DNA from: Candidatus Aalborgicola defluviihabitans
GTDB lineage: Bacteria > Pseudomonadota > Gammaproteobacteria > Burkholderiales > Burkholderiaceae_C
Direction of reading: 5' to 3'
Assembly: GCA_016705575.1 (NCBI GenBank)
Contig: JADIXX010000003.1
Location: 124,001 to 188,000 of the forward strand
Length of the DNA: 64,000 bases
This document shows positions 52,432 to 61,791 of the stretch, piece by piece. The notes under the pieces were generated by a model. That model saw nothing but the letters and a program-made list of their open reading frames with translations. It was not told the DNA's origin and searched no databases. The position numbers and the translations under genes are program-made. Every line of letters begins with the position of its first letter. Positions within the stretch are counted from its first letter, which is position 1.

Positions 52432-52470
52432 GGGGTCAGAACACATCGCGCAAGCGAGTGGTCTGACCCA
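52432..52470. repeat. Hairpin between gatC and gatA
   Basis: GGGTCAGA pairs with TCTGACCC, and inner CAC/GTG and CGC/GCG pairs around GCAA extend the stem. No T-tract follows. It may moderate read-through between gatC and gatA or stabilise the message. Confidence 0.4.
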
Positions 52471-52485
52471 CAAAGACTTTTTCAT

Positions 52486-52785
52486 TTATTCAATCACCTT
52501 GGGCACCAGGAAGAGCCCGTTTTCAACCGCCGGCGCGCTTTTCTGGTTGGCCTCGCGCTGGTTGGGTTCGCTCACGCGATCCTCGCGCAGGCGCAGGGCC
52601 ACGTCTTGCAACACGGCGGCTGGATGTGCCAGCGGCTCGATGCCGGCGGTGTCTACCGCGCGCATCTGCTCGACGATGGCAAAAAAATCGTTCATTTGCG
52701 TGAGCATGCGCTCACTTTCCGAAGGTTGCAGTTCCAGGCGTGCCAGATTGGCAATGCGGGCGATGTCGGTAGATGTCAGTGACAT
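52486..52785 (-). CDS. gatC: Aspartyl/glutamyl-tRNA amidotransferase subunit C
   Basis: The 99-residue small subunit stabilises GatA and bridges it to GatB. IARIANLARLELQPSESERMLTQMNDFFAIVEQM is the conserved helical start, and GIEPLAHPA and RVSEPNQREANQKSAPAVENGLFLVPKV are the usual C-terminal segments. It is the first gene of gatCAB, divergent from mreB across 201 bases. Confidence 0.95.
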   Translation of the reverse strand: MSLTSTDIARIANLARLELQPSESERMLTQMNDFFAIVEQMRAVDTAGIEPLAHPAAVLQDVALRLREDRVSEPNQREANQKSAPAVENGLFLVPKVIE

Positions 52786-52986
52786 AGTGCGTATTGGGTT
52801 GAAACCAAAGGTAAATAAGGCCCGAACGGCTTGATTAGAGAGGGTTGTTCACAGGCAATCGGTTATTATCCTGCCTTTGGCGCAAGTCCCGCAAAATTGC
52901 TTTGCTTGACGTCAAACTTACGACTTTTAACGCAAAACAGTGGTGATGCAGAGCCGAAGTGCCCTGTGTGCCCGAGAGGATGTTTG

Positions 52987-54030
52987 ATGTTTGGATCTTT
53001 CCGTCGGTATTTTTCTACCGACCTGGCCATTGACTTGGGCACGGCCAACACCCTGATTTTTGTACGTGGCCAGGGGATTGTTCTAGACGAACCTTCGGTC
53101 GTCGCCATCCGCCACGAAGGTGGCCCCCAAGGTAAAAAAACGATTCAGGCCGTCGGCAAGGAAGCCAAGGCCATGCTGGGCAAGGTCCCGGGCAATATTG
53201 AAGCCATCCGCCCCATGAAGGATGGGGTGATCGCTGACTTCACCGTCACCGAGCAGATGCTCAAGCAGTTCATCAAGATGGTGCATCCGCGCGGTATTTT
53301 TCGCCCCAGCCCGCGCATCATCATTTGCGTACCCTGCGGTTCCACCCAGGTCGAGCGCCGTGCCATTCGCGAATCGGCACTGGGCGCTGGCGCCAGCGAC
53401 GTATACCTGATTGAAGAACCCATGGCCGCTGCCATCGGCGCCGGTCTGCCGGTGTCCGAAGCGCGGGGTTCCATGGTGGTGGATATTGGGGGTGGCACTA
53501 CCGAAGTCGGCGTCATATCGTTGGGTGGCATGGTCTACAAAGGTAGCGTGCGAGTGGGTGGTGACCGCTTTGACGACGCCATCATCAACTATATCCGCCG
53601 CAACTACGGCATGCTGATTGGTGAGCCCACCGCCGAATCCATCAAAAAACACATTGGCTCGGCCTTCCCCGGCAGTGAAGTCAAGGAAATGGAAGTGCGT
53701 GGCCGCAACCTCAGTGAAGGTGTGCCCCGCAGCTTCACCATCTCCAGCAACGAAATTCTGGAAGCGCTGACCGACCCGCTGAACAACATCGTTTCCGCCG
53801 TCAAGAACGCGCTGGAACAGACTCCGCCCGAACTTGGTGCCGACATCGCCGATCGCGGCATGATGCTGACCGGCGGTGGTGCACTGCTGCGTGACCTCGA
53901 CCGCCTCCTGGCCGAAGAAACCGGTCTGCCGGTGCTCGTGGCCGAAGACCCGCTGACCTGCGTGGTGCGCGGCTGCGGCATCGCGCTGGATCAGATGGAG
54001 CGTCTGGGCTCCATTTTCACCAGCGAATAA
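52987..54030 (+). CDS. mreB: Rod shape-determining protein MreB
   Basis: The 347-residue bacterial actin has DLAIDLGTANTLIFVRGQGIVLDEPSV, VIEEP-like IEEPMAAAIGAGLPV, VVDIGGGTTEVGVISLGG and MMLTGGGALLRDLD, which bind ATP. It forms membrane filaments that guide side-wall synthesis. GAGAGGA precedes ATG 52987; an earlier in-frame start would extend through the promoter. TTGACG at 52905 is a possible -35 for the mre operon. Confidence 0.97.
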   Translation: MFGSFRRYFSTDLAIDLGTANTLIFVRGQGIVLDEPSVVAIRHEGGPQGKKTIQAVGKEAKAMLGKVPGNIEAIRPMKDGVIADFTVTEQMLKQFIKMVHPRGIFRPSPRIIICVPCGSTQVERRAIRESALGAGASDVYLIEEPMAAAIGAGLPVSEARGSMVVDIGGGTTEVGVISLGGMVYKGSVRVGGDRFDDAIINYIRRNYGMLIGEPTAESIKKHIGSAFPGSEVKEMEVRGRNLSEGVPRSFTISSNEILEALTDPLNNIVSAVKNALEQTPPELGADIADRGMMLTGGGALLRDLDRLLAEETGLPVLVAEDPLTCVVRGCGIALDQMERLGSIFTSE

Positions 54031-54045
54031 GCGCCAGGTACAGCG

Positions 54046-54966
54046 ATGCCACTGGGTACGCTGGACCGGGATCCTCCGCCCTTTTTTCGGCAGGGTCCTT
54101 CGGCCCTGTCCAAACTAGCCGTGTGCAGCGCCTTGGCTCTGCTACTCATGGTGGCCGACGCCCGTTTCAAGGTCATGCAGCCCTTGCGCGTGGTATTAGC
54201 CACGGTTCTCTACCCGGCCCAATGGCTGGCACTGCGTCCGGTGCTCGCGTACCAGGAAGTCAGTCAATATTTTTCATCGTTGTCTTCAATCAAGGCGGCT
54301 CAGGACGAGGTCATCAAGAAGCACATCTTGCAGTCACAGCGCGCCAACCAGGTTGAGCAGTTGTCGCTGGAAAACGAGCGTTTGCGCAAGCTGCTGGGTC
54401 TGCGCGAGCGTGTGCATGCAAAGGCACTGGCAGCGCAAGTCATCTACGATGCCGCCGACCCCTACAGCCGCAAAGTCGTCATCGACAAGGGGATGACCGA
54501 CAAGGTTGGCTTGGGCTCGCCCGTGCTGGACGAGTCGGGTGTGTTGGGTCAGGTTACGCGGGTCTACCCACTGGTCAGTGAAGTGACCTTGATCACCGAC
54601 CGCGACCAAGCCATTCCTGTGCTCAATACCCGCACCGGAGCGCGTGGCGTCGCCTATGGTGATGCTTCCCTGCATGCGGATGCCATGGAACTGCGTTTCA
54701 TGGCGGCCAATGCTGACGTGGCCGCAGGTGACCTGCTGACAACCAGCGGCGTTGATGGTGTCTACCCGCCGGGTCTGCCCGTGGCCCGCGTGGAAAAGGT
54801 GGAGCGCAGGGTCGATGCGGTATTTGCACGCATCTACTGCGTCCCCTTGTCTTTGGTGTCGGGAACAGGTCATGTGATGGTGCTGGAGCCGATGCTATCG
54901 CAGGTGTCACCACGTCCGGAGCCAATAGCACCCACCATAACCTCACGCAAGGGAGGTAGCAAATGA
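54046..54966 (+). CDS. mreC: Rod shape-determining protein MreC
   Basis: The 306-residue protein has a short cytoplasmic N-terminus, one transmembrane helix near 20-38 (KLAVCSALALLLMVADARF) and a coiled coil near 75-115 (VEQLSLENERLRKLLGLRE). A beta-rich periplasmic domain with DESGVLGQVTRVYPLVSEVTLITDRDQAIPV and TTSGVDGVYPPGLPVARVEKV follows. It links MreB to the cell-wall enzymes. The gene lies 15 bases after mreB and overlaps mreD by four bases. Confidence 0.95.
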   Translation: MPLGTLDRDPPPFFRQGPSALSKLAVCSALALLLMVADARFKVMQPLRVVLATVLYPAQWLALRPVLAYQEVSQYFSSLSSIKAAQDEVIKKHILQSQRANQVEQLSLENERLRKLLGLRERVHAKALAAQVIYDAADPYSRKVVIDKGMTDKVGLGSPVLDESGVLGQVTRVYPLVSEVTLITDRDQAIPVLNTRTGARGVAYGDASLHADAMELRFMAANADVAAGDLLTTSGVDGVYPPGLPVARVEKVERRVDAVFARIYCVPLSLVSGTGHVMVLEPMLSQVSPRPEPIAPTITSRKGGSK

Positions 54967-55493
54967 TCATGCGCCCCGGGCAGCAATTGCTGTTGCCCGC
55001 CAATCCATTTTTTATTTGGGGTAGCCTGATTGCAGCCATGCTGCTCAATATGTTGCAAAACATGGGCTTCTGGGGGCGTGCCGGTTGGGTGCCCGATTTG
55101 CTGGCTGTGGTACTGGTGTTCTGGACCGTACACCAGCCAATGCGCATCAGCATCGGAGGCGCCTTTGTATTTGGTTTGCTGATGGATGTGCACCAAGGCG
55201 GTTTGCTGGGTCAGAATGCGTTGGCCTATACGGTGCTGAGCTTTTTTGCCATCACCATGCACCGCCGGTTGCTGTGGTTTTCGGTGCCCTCGCAGGCGGC
55301 CCAGGTCTTTCCGCTGTTTGCTGCCGCCCATGCGGTTGAGCTGGCATTGCGCATGGTCACGGGTGGTAGTTTCCCCGGCTGGCTGATGCTGCTGGCACCC
55401 GTAGTGGAGGCCGCGCTGTGGCCGGTAGCCAGCATTATCCTGTTGGCACCCCAACTGCGTGCGCCCAATCCGGATGCCAATCGGCCTCTTTAA
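54963..55493 (+). CDS. mreD: Rod shape-determining protein MreD
   Basis: The 176-residue membrane protein has five to six helices. It has the MreD features PDLLAVVLVFWTVHQPMRISIGGAFVFGLLMDVHQGGLLGQNAL and a long hydrophobic C-terminal half. It overlaps the mreC stop (ATGA) and precedes mrdA by 25 bases, as in the usual mreBCD-mrdA order. Confidence 0.94.
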   Translation: MIMRPGQQLLLPANPFFIWGSLIAAMLLNMLQNMGFWGRAGWVPDLLAVVLVFWTVHQPMRISIGGAFVFGLLMDVHQGGLLGQNALAYTVLSFFAITMHRRLLWFSVPSQAAQVFPLFAAAHAVELALRMVTGGSFPGWLMLLAPVVEAALWPVASIILLAPQLRAPNPDANRPL

Positions 55494-55518
55494 GTATGGC
55501 CCCCACGGTGCGTAGTCT

Positions 55519-57558
55519 ATGACCGAAATCCGCAATATCGAGATGGATCTGGCGCGCTTTCGCACGCGCGTCTTTGCGGTCAGCGTGCTGGTGCTGGTGT
55601 GCTTTTCGTTGCTGATCGCGCGTCTCGTATACCTACAGATAGTGCGCCACGACGACCTGCGGGCGCAGGCCGAGAGCAACCGCACGTCCATTGTTCCCAT
55701 CGTGCCCAATCGTGGCCTGATTACCGACCGCAACGGCATTGTGCTGGCCAGCAACTACTCAGCCTACACGCTTGAGATCACGCCGTCCAAGACTCTGGCG
55801 GGTTGGGAAGCTACGGTGGACGAGCTGTCTGACGTTATTGACATCGCCCCACGTGATCGGCGCCGCTTCAAAAAACTGCTGGAAGAGTCCAAAAGTTTTG
55901 AGTCCCTGCCGATCCGCACTCGCCTGACCGATACCGAAGTGGCGCGCTTTGCCGCCCAGCGTTTTCGCTTTCCGGGCGTGGATATCAAGGCCCGTCTGTT
56001 CCGTAGCTACCCTTATGGTGAACTGGCCAGCCATGTGATTGGCTATATCGGGCGCATCAATCTGGCGGAGAAGGAAAAAATTGAGGATGACGACGACCAG
56101 GCCAACTATCGGGGCACCGAATACATCGGCAAGCTTGGTGTGGAACAAAGCTTTGAGAGCCAGTTGCACGGGACCACGGGTGTTGAGCGGGTCGAAACTT
56201 CGGCCGGCGGACGCGCCATGCGCAAGCTGGCCAGCAATCCATCTACGCCGGGCAACATGGTTGTGTTGTCCATCGACATCAAGCTGCAAAAGCTGATTGA
56301 AGATATGTACGGCGAGCGCCGCGGCGCTTTGGTGGCGTTGGACCCAAGGAGCGGTGAAGTGCTGGCGTTTGTGAGCAAGCCCACCTTCGACTCCAATCTG
56401 TTCGTAGAAGGCATCGACCAGGAAAACTGGGCGATGCTGAACGAATCCATCGACAAACCGCTGCTCAACCGGGCGTTGCGCGGCACCTACCCACCTGGTT
56501 CCACCTACAAGCCCTTCATGGCCTTGGCCGCGCTGGAGACCGGCACACGTTCGGCGACCACGCTGGTCAACGACCCCGGCTTCTACATGTTTGGTGGGCA
56601 CCGTTTTGGCAGTGCAACAGGGGACCGTACTGGCATCATGGACATGCGCTCCGCCATCATCTATTCCAGTAACGCCTACTTCTACTCACTGGCCAATGAA
56701 ATGGGTGTAGACCGGATGCATGACTTCATGAAGCCCCTGGGCTTTGGACAGATTACTGGCATTGACATCAATGGTGAGGTGCGCGGCGTGCTGCCCAGCC
56801 AAGAGTGGAAGCGCAAATACTACAAACGCCCCGAGCAAAAGAAATGGTATGCCGGCGAGACCATTTCGCTGGGCATTGGCCAGGGCTACAACAGCTTCAC
56901 CATGCTGCAGATTGCACAGGCCGTAGCCACCCTTGCCAACAACGGCGTCAAGCACAAGCCACAGCTGGTAATTGCCACACAAGACGCCACCACCCACGAG
57001 CGTACACCGGTTGCGCCGGCACCCGCTGAAGACCTGGGATTCAAGCCCGACAACGTGGCCATTGTTCGCAAGGCCATGACGGCGGTCACGCAAGAGGGCA
57101 CCTCGGCCCGCGTGTTTGCCGGAGCCGGCTACAGCAGCGGTGGCAAAACTGGTACCGCGCAGGCGGTGAGTCTGGGTGCCAATGAGAAATACAACGCATC
57201 CAAGATGGATGAGCACAAGCGCGACCACTCGCTCTACATTGCATTTGCGCCGGCGGAAGATCCCAAGATTGTGATCGCTGTCATTGTTGAAAACGCCGGT
57301 TTCGGCGCAGCGTCGGCTGCACCCATTGCAAGGCGGGCGTTCGACTATTGGTTGATGGGCCAGTACCCCAACGAACAAGATTTGGCCGCTGTGAGCAAAG
57401 GGCAGGCCACAGTGCCAATGGGCAAACCGGTGTTGGCATCCACTGTTCCCTGGCCCCGTGGCAGCGCATCTGCCCCGGCCACGCCCCAGGCTGCTGCATC
57501 TGCGGCAAGTGCGCCTGCCAGCCCACCAGTTGCCGCTGTTCCATCGGCTCCCCGCTAA
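55519..57558 (+). CDS. mrdA: Penicillin-binding protein 2 (peptidoglycan transpeptidase)
   Basis: The 679-residue class B PBP has one N-terminal helix near residues 14-34. The pedestal domain is followed by a transpeptidase domain with catalytic serine near 329 in GSTYKPFMAL, SSN near 382 in YSSNAYFYSLANEMG, and KTG near 543 in SGGKTGTAQAV. The last ~60 residues are Ala/Pro-rich low complexity. It crosslinks side-wall peptidoglycan with RodA and MreBCD. rodA does not follow here; the next gene is on the other strand. Confidence 0.96.
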   Translation: MTEIRNIEMDLARFRTRVFAVSVLVLVCFSLLIARLVYLQIVRHDDLRAQAESNRTSIVPIVPNRGLITDRNGIVLASNYSAYTLEITPSKTLAGWEATVDELSDVIDIAPRDRRRFKKLLEESKSFESLPIRTRLTDTEVARFAAQRFRFPGVDIKARLFRSYPYGELASHVIGYIGRINLAEKEKIEDDDDQANYRGTEYIGKLGVEQSFESQLHGTTGVERVETSAGGRAMRKLASNPSTPGNMVVLSIDIKLQKLIEDMYGERRGALVALDPRSGEVLAFVSKPTFDSNLFVEGIDQENWAMLNESIDKPLLNRALRGTYPPGSTYKPFMALAALETGTRSATTLVNDPGFYMFGGHRFGSATGDRTGIMDMRSAIIYSSNAYFYSLANEMGVDRMHDFMKPLGFGQITGIDINGEVRGVLPSQEWKRKYYKRPEQKKWYAGETISLGIGQGYNSFTMLQIAQAVATLANNGVKHKPQLVIATQDATTHERTPVAPAPAEDLGFKPDNVAIVRKAMTAVTQEGTSARVFAGAGYSSGGKTGTAQAVSLGANEKYNASKMDEHKRDHSLYIAFAPAEDPKIVIAVIVENAGFGAASAAPIARRAFDYWLMGQYPNEQDLAAVSKGQATVPMGKPVLASTVPWPRGSASAPATPQAAASAASAPASPPVAAVPSAPR

Positions 57559-57573
57559 CGCATCGGTCTGCGC

Positions 57574-58332
57574 TCAGCGCAGGAAAGCGTCGTAACTGGT
57601 TTTGAGGATGAGCGCCGACACTACGAAGATGAAAACGCCGCGTACAAATCCAGTGCCGTGCTTGAGCGCCAGGTGTGTGCCGGCCAGGCTGCCCAGCACA
57701 TTGGCGATGGCCATGGCCAGCACAAAGTGCCACCAAACATGGCCCTTGAGTGCAAACAACAAGATGGCCGCCAGGTTGGACGCGGTGTTGAGCAACTTGG
57801 CGCCGGCCGATGCGTTCAAAAAATCGTAGCCCAGCAAGCGCACCAGCAAAAATACAAAGAAGCTGCCGGTGCCGGGCCCAAAAAATCCGTCATAAAAACC
57901 GATGACTGCAGCAATGCCGCAGGCCATCAGGGCTTCACGCTGGCCGGCAAAGCGCGGTGCGTGCTCACGACCCAGCTCCTTCTTTGCCAGGGTGTAAGCC
58001 AGCACCACCAGGAGCACCAGCGGCAGGGCCTTGCGCAGAAAGTCGGGTGACACCACAGTCACCAGCCAGGCGCCGCCCAGTGATGCGGCAAAACATACGG
58101 CGGCTGCGGGCACCAATGCGTGCCAGCGCATCTGCACGCGGCGGCTGTACTGTACGGTGGCAATGCTGGTGCCCCAGATTGAGGCGCCCTTGTTCGTACC
58201 AAATAGCGTGGCAGGGTGCGCAGCGGGGAAGACGGCGAACAGAGCAGGTACCAGGATTAGGCCGCCGCCGCCCACGATCGAGTCAACAAAACCAGCCAGC
58301 AGCGAGGCCAGCGAAATAACGATCAATTCCAT
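57574..58332 (-). CDS. TSUP-family (TauE/SafE) membrane transporter
   Basis: The 252-residue protein has about eight helices. It shows the family motifs LLAGFVDSIVGGGGLILVPAL and LFGTNKGASIWGTSIATVQYSRR in the first half and GFYDGFFGPGTGSFFVFLLVRLLGYDFLNASAGAKLLN in the second. Members carry sulfonates, sulfite or organic anions. The substrate is not indicated by neighbours. Its 3' end is convergent with mrdA, 15 bases apart. Confidence 0.9.
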   Translation of the reverse strand: MELIVISLASLLAGFVDSIVGGGGLILVPALFAVFPAAHPATLFGTNKGASIWGTSIATVQYSRRVQMRWHALVPAAAVCFAASLGGAWLVTVVSPDFLRKALPLVLLVVLAYTLAKKELGREHAPRFAGQREALMACGIAAVIGFYDGFFGPGTGSFFVFLLVRLLGYDFLNASAGAKLLNTASNLAAILLFALKGHVWWHFVLAMAIANVLGSLAGTHLALKHGTGFVRGVFIFVVSALILKTSYDAFLR

Positions 58333-58390
58333 GGATTCATTTTCGCATCGCCGCCAGATTGCGGTGTGTTATCGAATAGAGAGCAAGTTG

Positions 58391-58873
58391 CTAATTCATG
58401 TCGTCATGGTGGTATTCGATGCCCTGTTCCGTGCGCCGCACTACGTTGGCTGCGTCCAGGTAGACCCAATAGAACATGTCCTGCACCTCATACCAGCGGT
58501 AAGTCAGGATGTCGCTGGGCCAATTCGCCACACGGTCCACTGAGGCGGGTCGTCCGAACTCGCGCTCCACATCGGCTCGCGTCCATGTGCCCGGTGTTAT
58601 GCGGGCGAACTCCTGTTGCACCAAAACCTGGCGGACCTGCGCGACATGGTCGCTGGCATCGAGGTCGACCATAAAGGCTTGCTGCCCGGCTGGCTGGCGA
58701 GAGTATTGCAGGCGCGTTCCGGACGCCAAGGGCACTACGCGCCCTGGAGGTCCCATGCGGGCCAGTACCGCTTCACGCGTCATGCCTGGCAGGATGGGGT
58801 CGAGGGCGCAGGCGGTGAGCAGCAGGGCGACGAGGCTGCACCCTATGCATTGGAGTAGTGTGCGTGAGGGCAT
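58391..58873 (-). CDS. SmpA/OmlA-like lipoprotein
   Basis: The 160-residue protein has a lipoprotein signal with lipobox LLTAC (Cys22), so it is probably anchored in the outer membrane. Two related segments, GMTREAVLARMGPPGRVVPLASGTRLQYSR and TWTRADVEREFGRPASVDRVANWPSDILTYRW, look like duplicated BamE/SmpA-like folds. The function is unknown. The gene lies 90 bases upstream of TSUP in the transcription direction and may share its transcript. Confidence 0.85.
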   Translation of the reverse strand: MPSRTLLQCIGCSLVALLLTACALDPILPGMTREAVLARMGPPGRVVPLASGTRLQYSRQPAGQQAFMVDLDASDHVAQVRQVLVQQEFARITPGTWTRADVEREFGRPASVDRVANWPSDILTYRWYEVQDMFYWVYLDAANVVRRTEQGIEYHHDDMN

Positions 58874-58905
58874 GGAGGCTTTCTTGAAGGTTGGACAGGC
58901 GAAAA

Positions 58906-58932
58906 AAAAGCACTGACTGGGTCAGTGCTTTT
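58906..58932. terminator. Rho-independent terminator (bidirectional) between GMC gene and lipoprotein gene
   Basis: AAAAGCACTGAC pairs with GTCAGTGCTTTT around TGG. Read on the minus strand it ends the GMC oxidoreductase transcript upstream of the lipoprotein gene. A second weaker hairpin TGCACC/GGTGCA lies at 58940-58960. Confidence 0.85.
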
Positions 58933-59071
58933 GTGAGCTGCACCTCAAGGTGGGTGCAGAAATTATTGCTTGTTACTTGCCGTCTCCTCGGCTTTCTTCC
59001 ATCTGGCTGCAGTTGCCGTTTACCTTTGAGTGACGCGACTGTAACGGCAAGCGTCAGTTGACGCATTGGGA

Positions 59072-60793
59072 TTAACCCTTCATTTCGGCGTAGGCGTCCT
59101 CCATGATCCACTGCGCCGCCTTCTCGGCAATCATCAGTGTGGGCGAGTTGGTGTTGCCGCTGGTAATCAGTGGCATCACGCCAGCATCCACCACACGCAG
59201 GCCGGCCACGCCGTGCACCTTCAGGCGGCCGTCCACCACCGCCATGGCGTCGTCCTCGTGGCCCATCTTGGTAGTGCCGACAGGGTGGAAGATGGTGGTG
59301 GCAATGTCACCCGCCAACTTGGCCAGTTCGGTGTCGGATTGAAACTGCACACCGGGCTTGTATTCCTCCGGCGCAAACGGCTGCATGGCGGCCTGAGCCA
59401 TGATGGCGCGTGTCAAGCGCAAGGAGTCGGCTGCAATTTTGCGGTCCCCATCGGTGCTCAAGTAGTTGGGTGCAATGGCGGGTGCATCTTCAAAACGCGC
59501 AGAACGAATGTGAACCGTGCCGCGGCTCGTGGGGTTGAGGTTGCACACGCTGGCTGTTATGGCATTGAAGCTGTGCAGTGGTTGGCCAAACGCTTCCAGA
59601 CTCAGCGGCTGCACGTGGTATTCCAGATTGGGGTAGGGCTGAGCCGGATCGCTGCGGGTGAACGCGCCCAACTGGCTGGGGGCCATGCTCATGGGGCCAC
59701 TGCGCTTGAGTGCAAACTCCAGCCCGATCTTGGCCTTGCCCAACAACGAGGCAGCCTGGGTGTTGAGTGTGGTGGTGTTCTTTACCTTGAACACGGCACG
59801 AATCTGCAGATGGTCCTGCAAGTTCTCGCCCACGCCGGGAATGTCCTTTGCAACTGGCACACCCAGCGATTGCAGTCGTTGTGCTGGTCCCAACCCAGAG
59901 AGTTGCAGAATCTGCGGCGAACCAATGGAGCCCGCGCACAAAATTACTTCAGCGCGCGCTAATGCCTCAACCATGCTGCTGCCATCCCACACCTGCACGC
60001 CGGTACAGCGCAGCGGACCACCGCCGGCACTGGCGGGCTCCAACAACAGTTTGCTTACCTGGGCGCTGTTCCATAGTTCAAAGTTGGGCCGCGCATAGCA
60101 GGTGGGGCGCAAAAAGGCTTTGGCTGTATTCCAGCGCCAGCCGGCTTTCTGGTTGACTTCGAAGTAGCCCACACCCTCGTTGTCGCCACGATTGAAGTCG
60201 TTGGTAGCGGGAATGCCGCTTTGTACAGCAGCCTTGGCAAAGGCATCGAGCACGTCCCAGCGCAGGCGTTGCTTCTCGACCCGCCATTCGCCACCGGCGT
60301 TGTGGTGGCGCAGCAGCTTGCGGTAGAGGTTGCCGTTCTTGTGCATCAGTTCCGGGGTCGCGCCGCGTGCGCCGTGCAAAGCGTTGGCACCCTTGTGGTG
60401 GTCTTCGTGCAGCATGAAGTACGGCAGGCAATGGTTCCAGCCCCAAGTGGCGTCGCCCAGCAGTTGAGCCCATTGGTCGTAGTCGCGTGCCTGGCCGCGC
60501 ATATAAATCATGCCGTTGATGCTGCTGCAGCCACCCAAGGTCTTGCCGCGCGGATAGCGTAGCGAGCGGCCGTTCAGCCCGGCATCGGGCTCGGTGTTGT
60601 AGAGCCAATCGGTGCGCGGGTTGCCGATGCAGTACAGGTAGCCCACCGGGATGTGAATCCAGTGGTAGTCGTCTTTGCGGCCGGCTTCAATCAGCAGAAC
60701 CCGCTTGGAGGCGTCGACGCTCAGGCGGTTGGCCAGCAGGCAGCCGGCCGTGCCGGCGCCGATGATGATGTAGTCAAAAGTGGTGTCGCTCAT
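59072..60793 (-). CDS. GMC-family FAD oxidoreductase (choline dehydrogenase-like)
   Basis: This 573-residue flavoprotein has the dinucleotide fold YIIIGAGTAGCLLANRLS near residue 7 and GMC signature 1, RYPRGKTLGGCSSINGMIYMRG. GMC signature 2 is GSIGSPQILQLSGLGP, and the active-site His is in TIFHPVGTTKMGHEDDAMAVVDGRLKV. It oxidises an alcohol, such as choline or an aliphatic polyol, with transfer to the electron transport chain. No partner cytochrome is adjacent, and the substrate is uncertain. Confidence 0.92.
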   Translation of the reverse strand: MSDTTFDYIIIGAGTAGCLLANRLSVDASKRVLLIEAGRKDDYHWIHIPVGYLYCIGNPRTDWLYNTEPDAGLNGRSLRYPRGKTLGGCSSINGMIYMRGQARDYDQWAQLLGDATWGWNHCLPYFMLHEDHHKGANALHGARGATPELMHKNGNLYRKLLRHHNAGGEWRVEKQRLRWDVLDAFAKAAVQSGIPATNDFNRGDNEGVGYFEVNQKAGWRWNTAKAFLRPTCYARPNFELWNSAQVSKLLLEPASAGGGPLRCTGVQVWDGSSMVEALARAEVILCAGSIGSPQILQLSGLGPAQRLQSLGVPVAKDIPGVGENLQDHLQIRAVFKVKNTTTLNTQAASLLGKAKIGLEFALKRSGPMSMAPSQLGAFTRSDPAQPYPNLEYHVQPLSLEAFGQPLHSFNAITASVCNLNPTSRGTVHIRSARFEDAPAIAPNYLSTDGDRKIAADSLRLTRAIMAQAAMQPFAPEEYKPGVQFQSDTELAKLAGDIATTIFHPVGTTKMGHEDDAMAVVDGRLKVHGVAGLRVVDAGVMPLITSGNTNSPTLMIAEKAAQWIMEDAYAEMKG

Positions 60794-60847
60794 GGCCCAT
60801 CCTAATCGACGAAGCGTGTGGATAAGCTGACGCAGTCTGCGCGGGCA

Positions 60848-61642
60848 TCACTGCCCCGCCCACAGCGGCTTGCGCTTCTCCTGAAACGCCCGCTGCCCTT
60901 CCTTTGCATCCTCCGTCAGCGTAAACAGAGCAATCTGGCTTTCGGTGAAGGACATGCTTTCTTCAAACGACATCGCCTCGGCCTTCTTCATGGTGTACAG
61001 CCCCCGGCGAATGGCGGCCGGGGATTTGTCCAGCAACCGGTCCAGCAGCCACTGCAACTTGGCGTCGAGGTCATCGTCCACATAATTTACCAGGTTGTAT
61101 TCCAGTGCCTGGGCCGAGGTGATGGGTTCACCGGTCAGGCACATCTCGGCCAGCTTGCGCCGGGGGATCAGGTGCTGCAGCACGCTCAGCACCTGGGCGG
61201 GGAACACGCCCACCTTCACCTCGGGCAAACCAAACACCGCGTGGCTGGCGGCTACGGCCATATCGCACATGCTCATCAAGCCCATGCCGCCGGCCATGCA
61301 GGCGCCGTTAACGCGGGCGATCAGCGGCACGGTACTGGCCTTGGCCACGCGCAGCACCTGGGCCAGATGGCCGTGGGGTTCGGAATAGTCGGTGGTAAAG
61401 GCCTTGGCGGATTGCAGATCAGCACCCGCGCAGAACGCCTTACTGCCAGCACCGGTGATAACGATGGCGCGCACGCTGCGATCCGTCTGCGCCGCGCCCA
61501 TCGCCTGCGCCATCGCGGCCAGCACGCCGTGGCTCATGGCGTTACGCCGCTCCTCGCGGGTGATGGTGAGCCACAGCACTGGGCCGCGTAGTTCGGCCGA
61601 TAGTTCGGGGGTGGAGGTGTAGGTGCTGTTGAGGGTGTTCAT
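60848..61642 (-). CDS. Enoyl-CoA hydratase/isomerase family protein
   Basis: The 264-residue crotonase-fold protein has GSKAFCAGADLQSAKAFT, which forms the first oxyanion-hole strand, and VNGACMAGGMGLMSMCDMAVAASHAVFGLPEVKVGVFPAQV. The Glu in GLPEVK is present. The Glu usually found two helices earlier is replaced, so it may not be a full hydratase. The C-terminal trimerisation region includes SMSFTESQIALFTLTEDAKEGQRAFQEKRKPLW. Its context with GMC oxidoreductase suggests a fatty-acid or aromatic degradation pathway. Confidence 0.88.
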   Translation of the reverse strand: MNTLNSTYTSTPELSAELRGPVLWLTITREERRNAMSHGVLAAMAQAMGAAQTDRSVRAIVITGAGSKAFCAGADLQSAKAFTTDYSEPHGHLAQVLRVAKASTVPLIARVNGACMAGGMGLMSMCDMAVAASHAVFGLPEVKVGVFPAQVLSVLQHLIPRRKLAEMCLTGEPITSAQALEYNLVNYVDDDLDAKLQWLLDRLLDKSPAAIRRGLYTMKKAEAMSFEESMSFTESQIALFTLTEDAKEGQRAFQEKRKPLWAGQ

Positions 61643-61658
61643 GGGGTTTCCTGGTTTT

Positions 61659-61720
61659 GCTATTTATTTGGTAGCTGCTTGTGTAATGTCTGCGAGGGCT
61701 GGTGTGCTATTTTGCCGCAA
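61659..61720 (+). repeat. Dispersed GAGGGCTAG repeat, copy 6
   Basis: GCTATTTATTTGGTAGCTG starts at 61659 and GAGGGCTGG starts at 61694, 35 bases on. A CTATTTTGCCG tail follows. It lies in the intergenic gap between the divergent enoyl-CoA hydratase and mlaE genes and starts 17 bases upstream of the hydratase start codon. Confidence 0.75.
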
Positions 61721-61791
61721 ACGCTGTGGGCGTTGTACCATGCGGTACTTCGCTGTCACCCAACCCCGCAACGTCACTGGAACGCATCACC

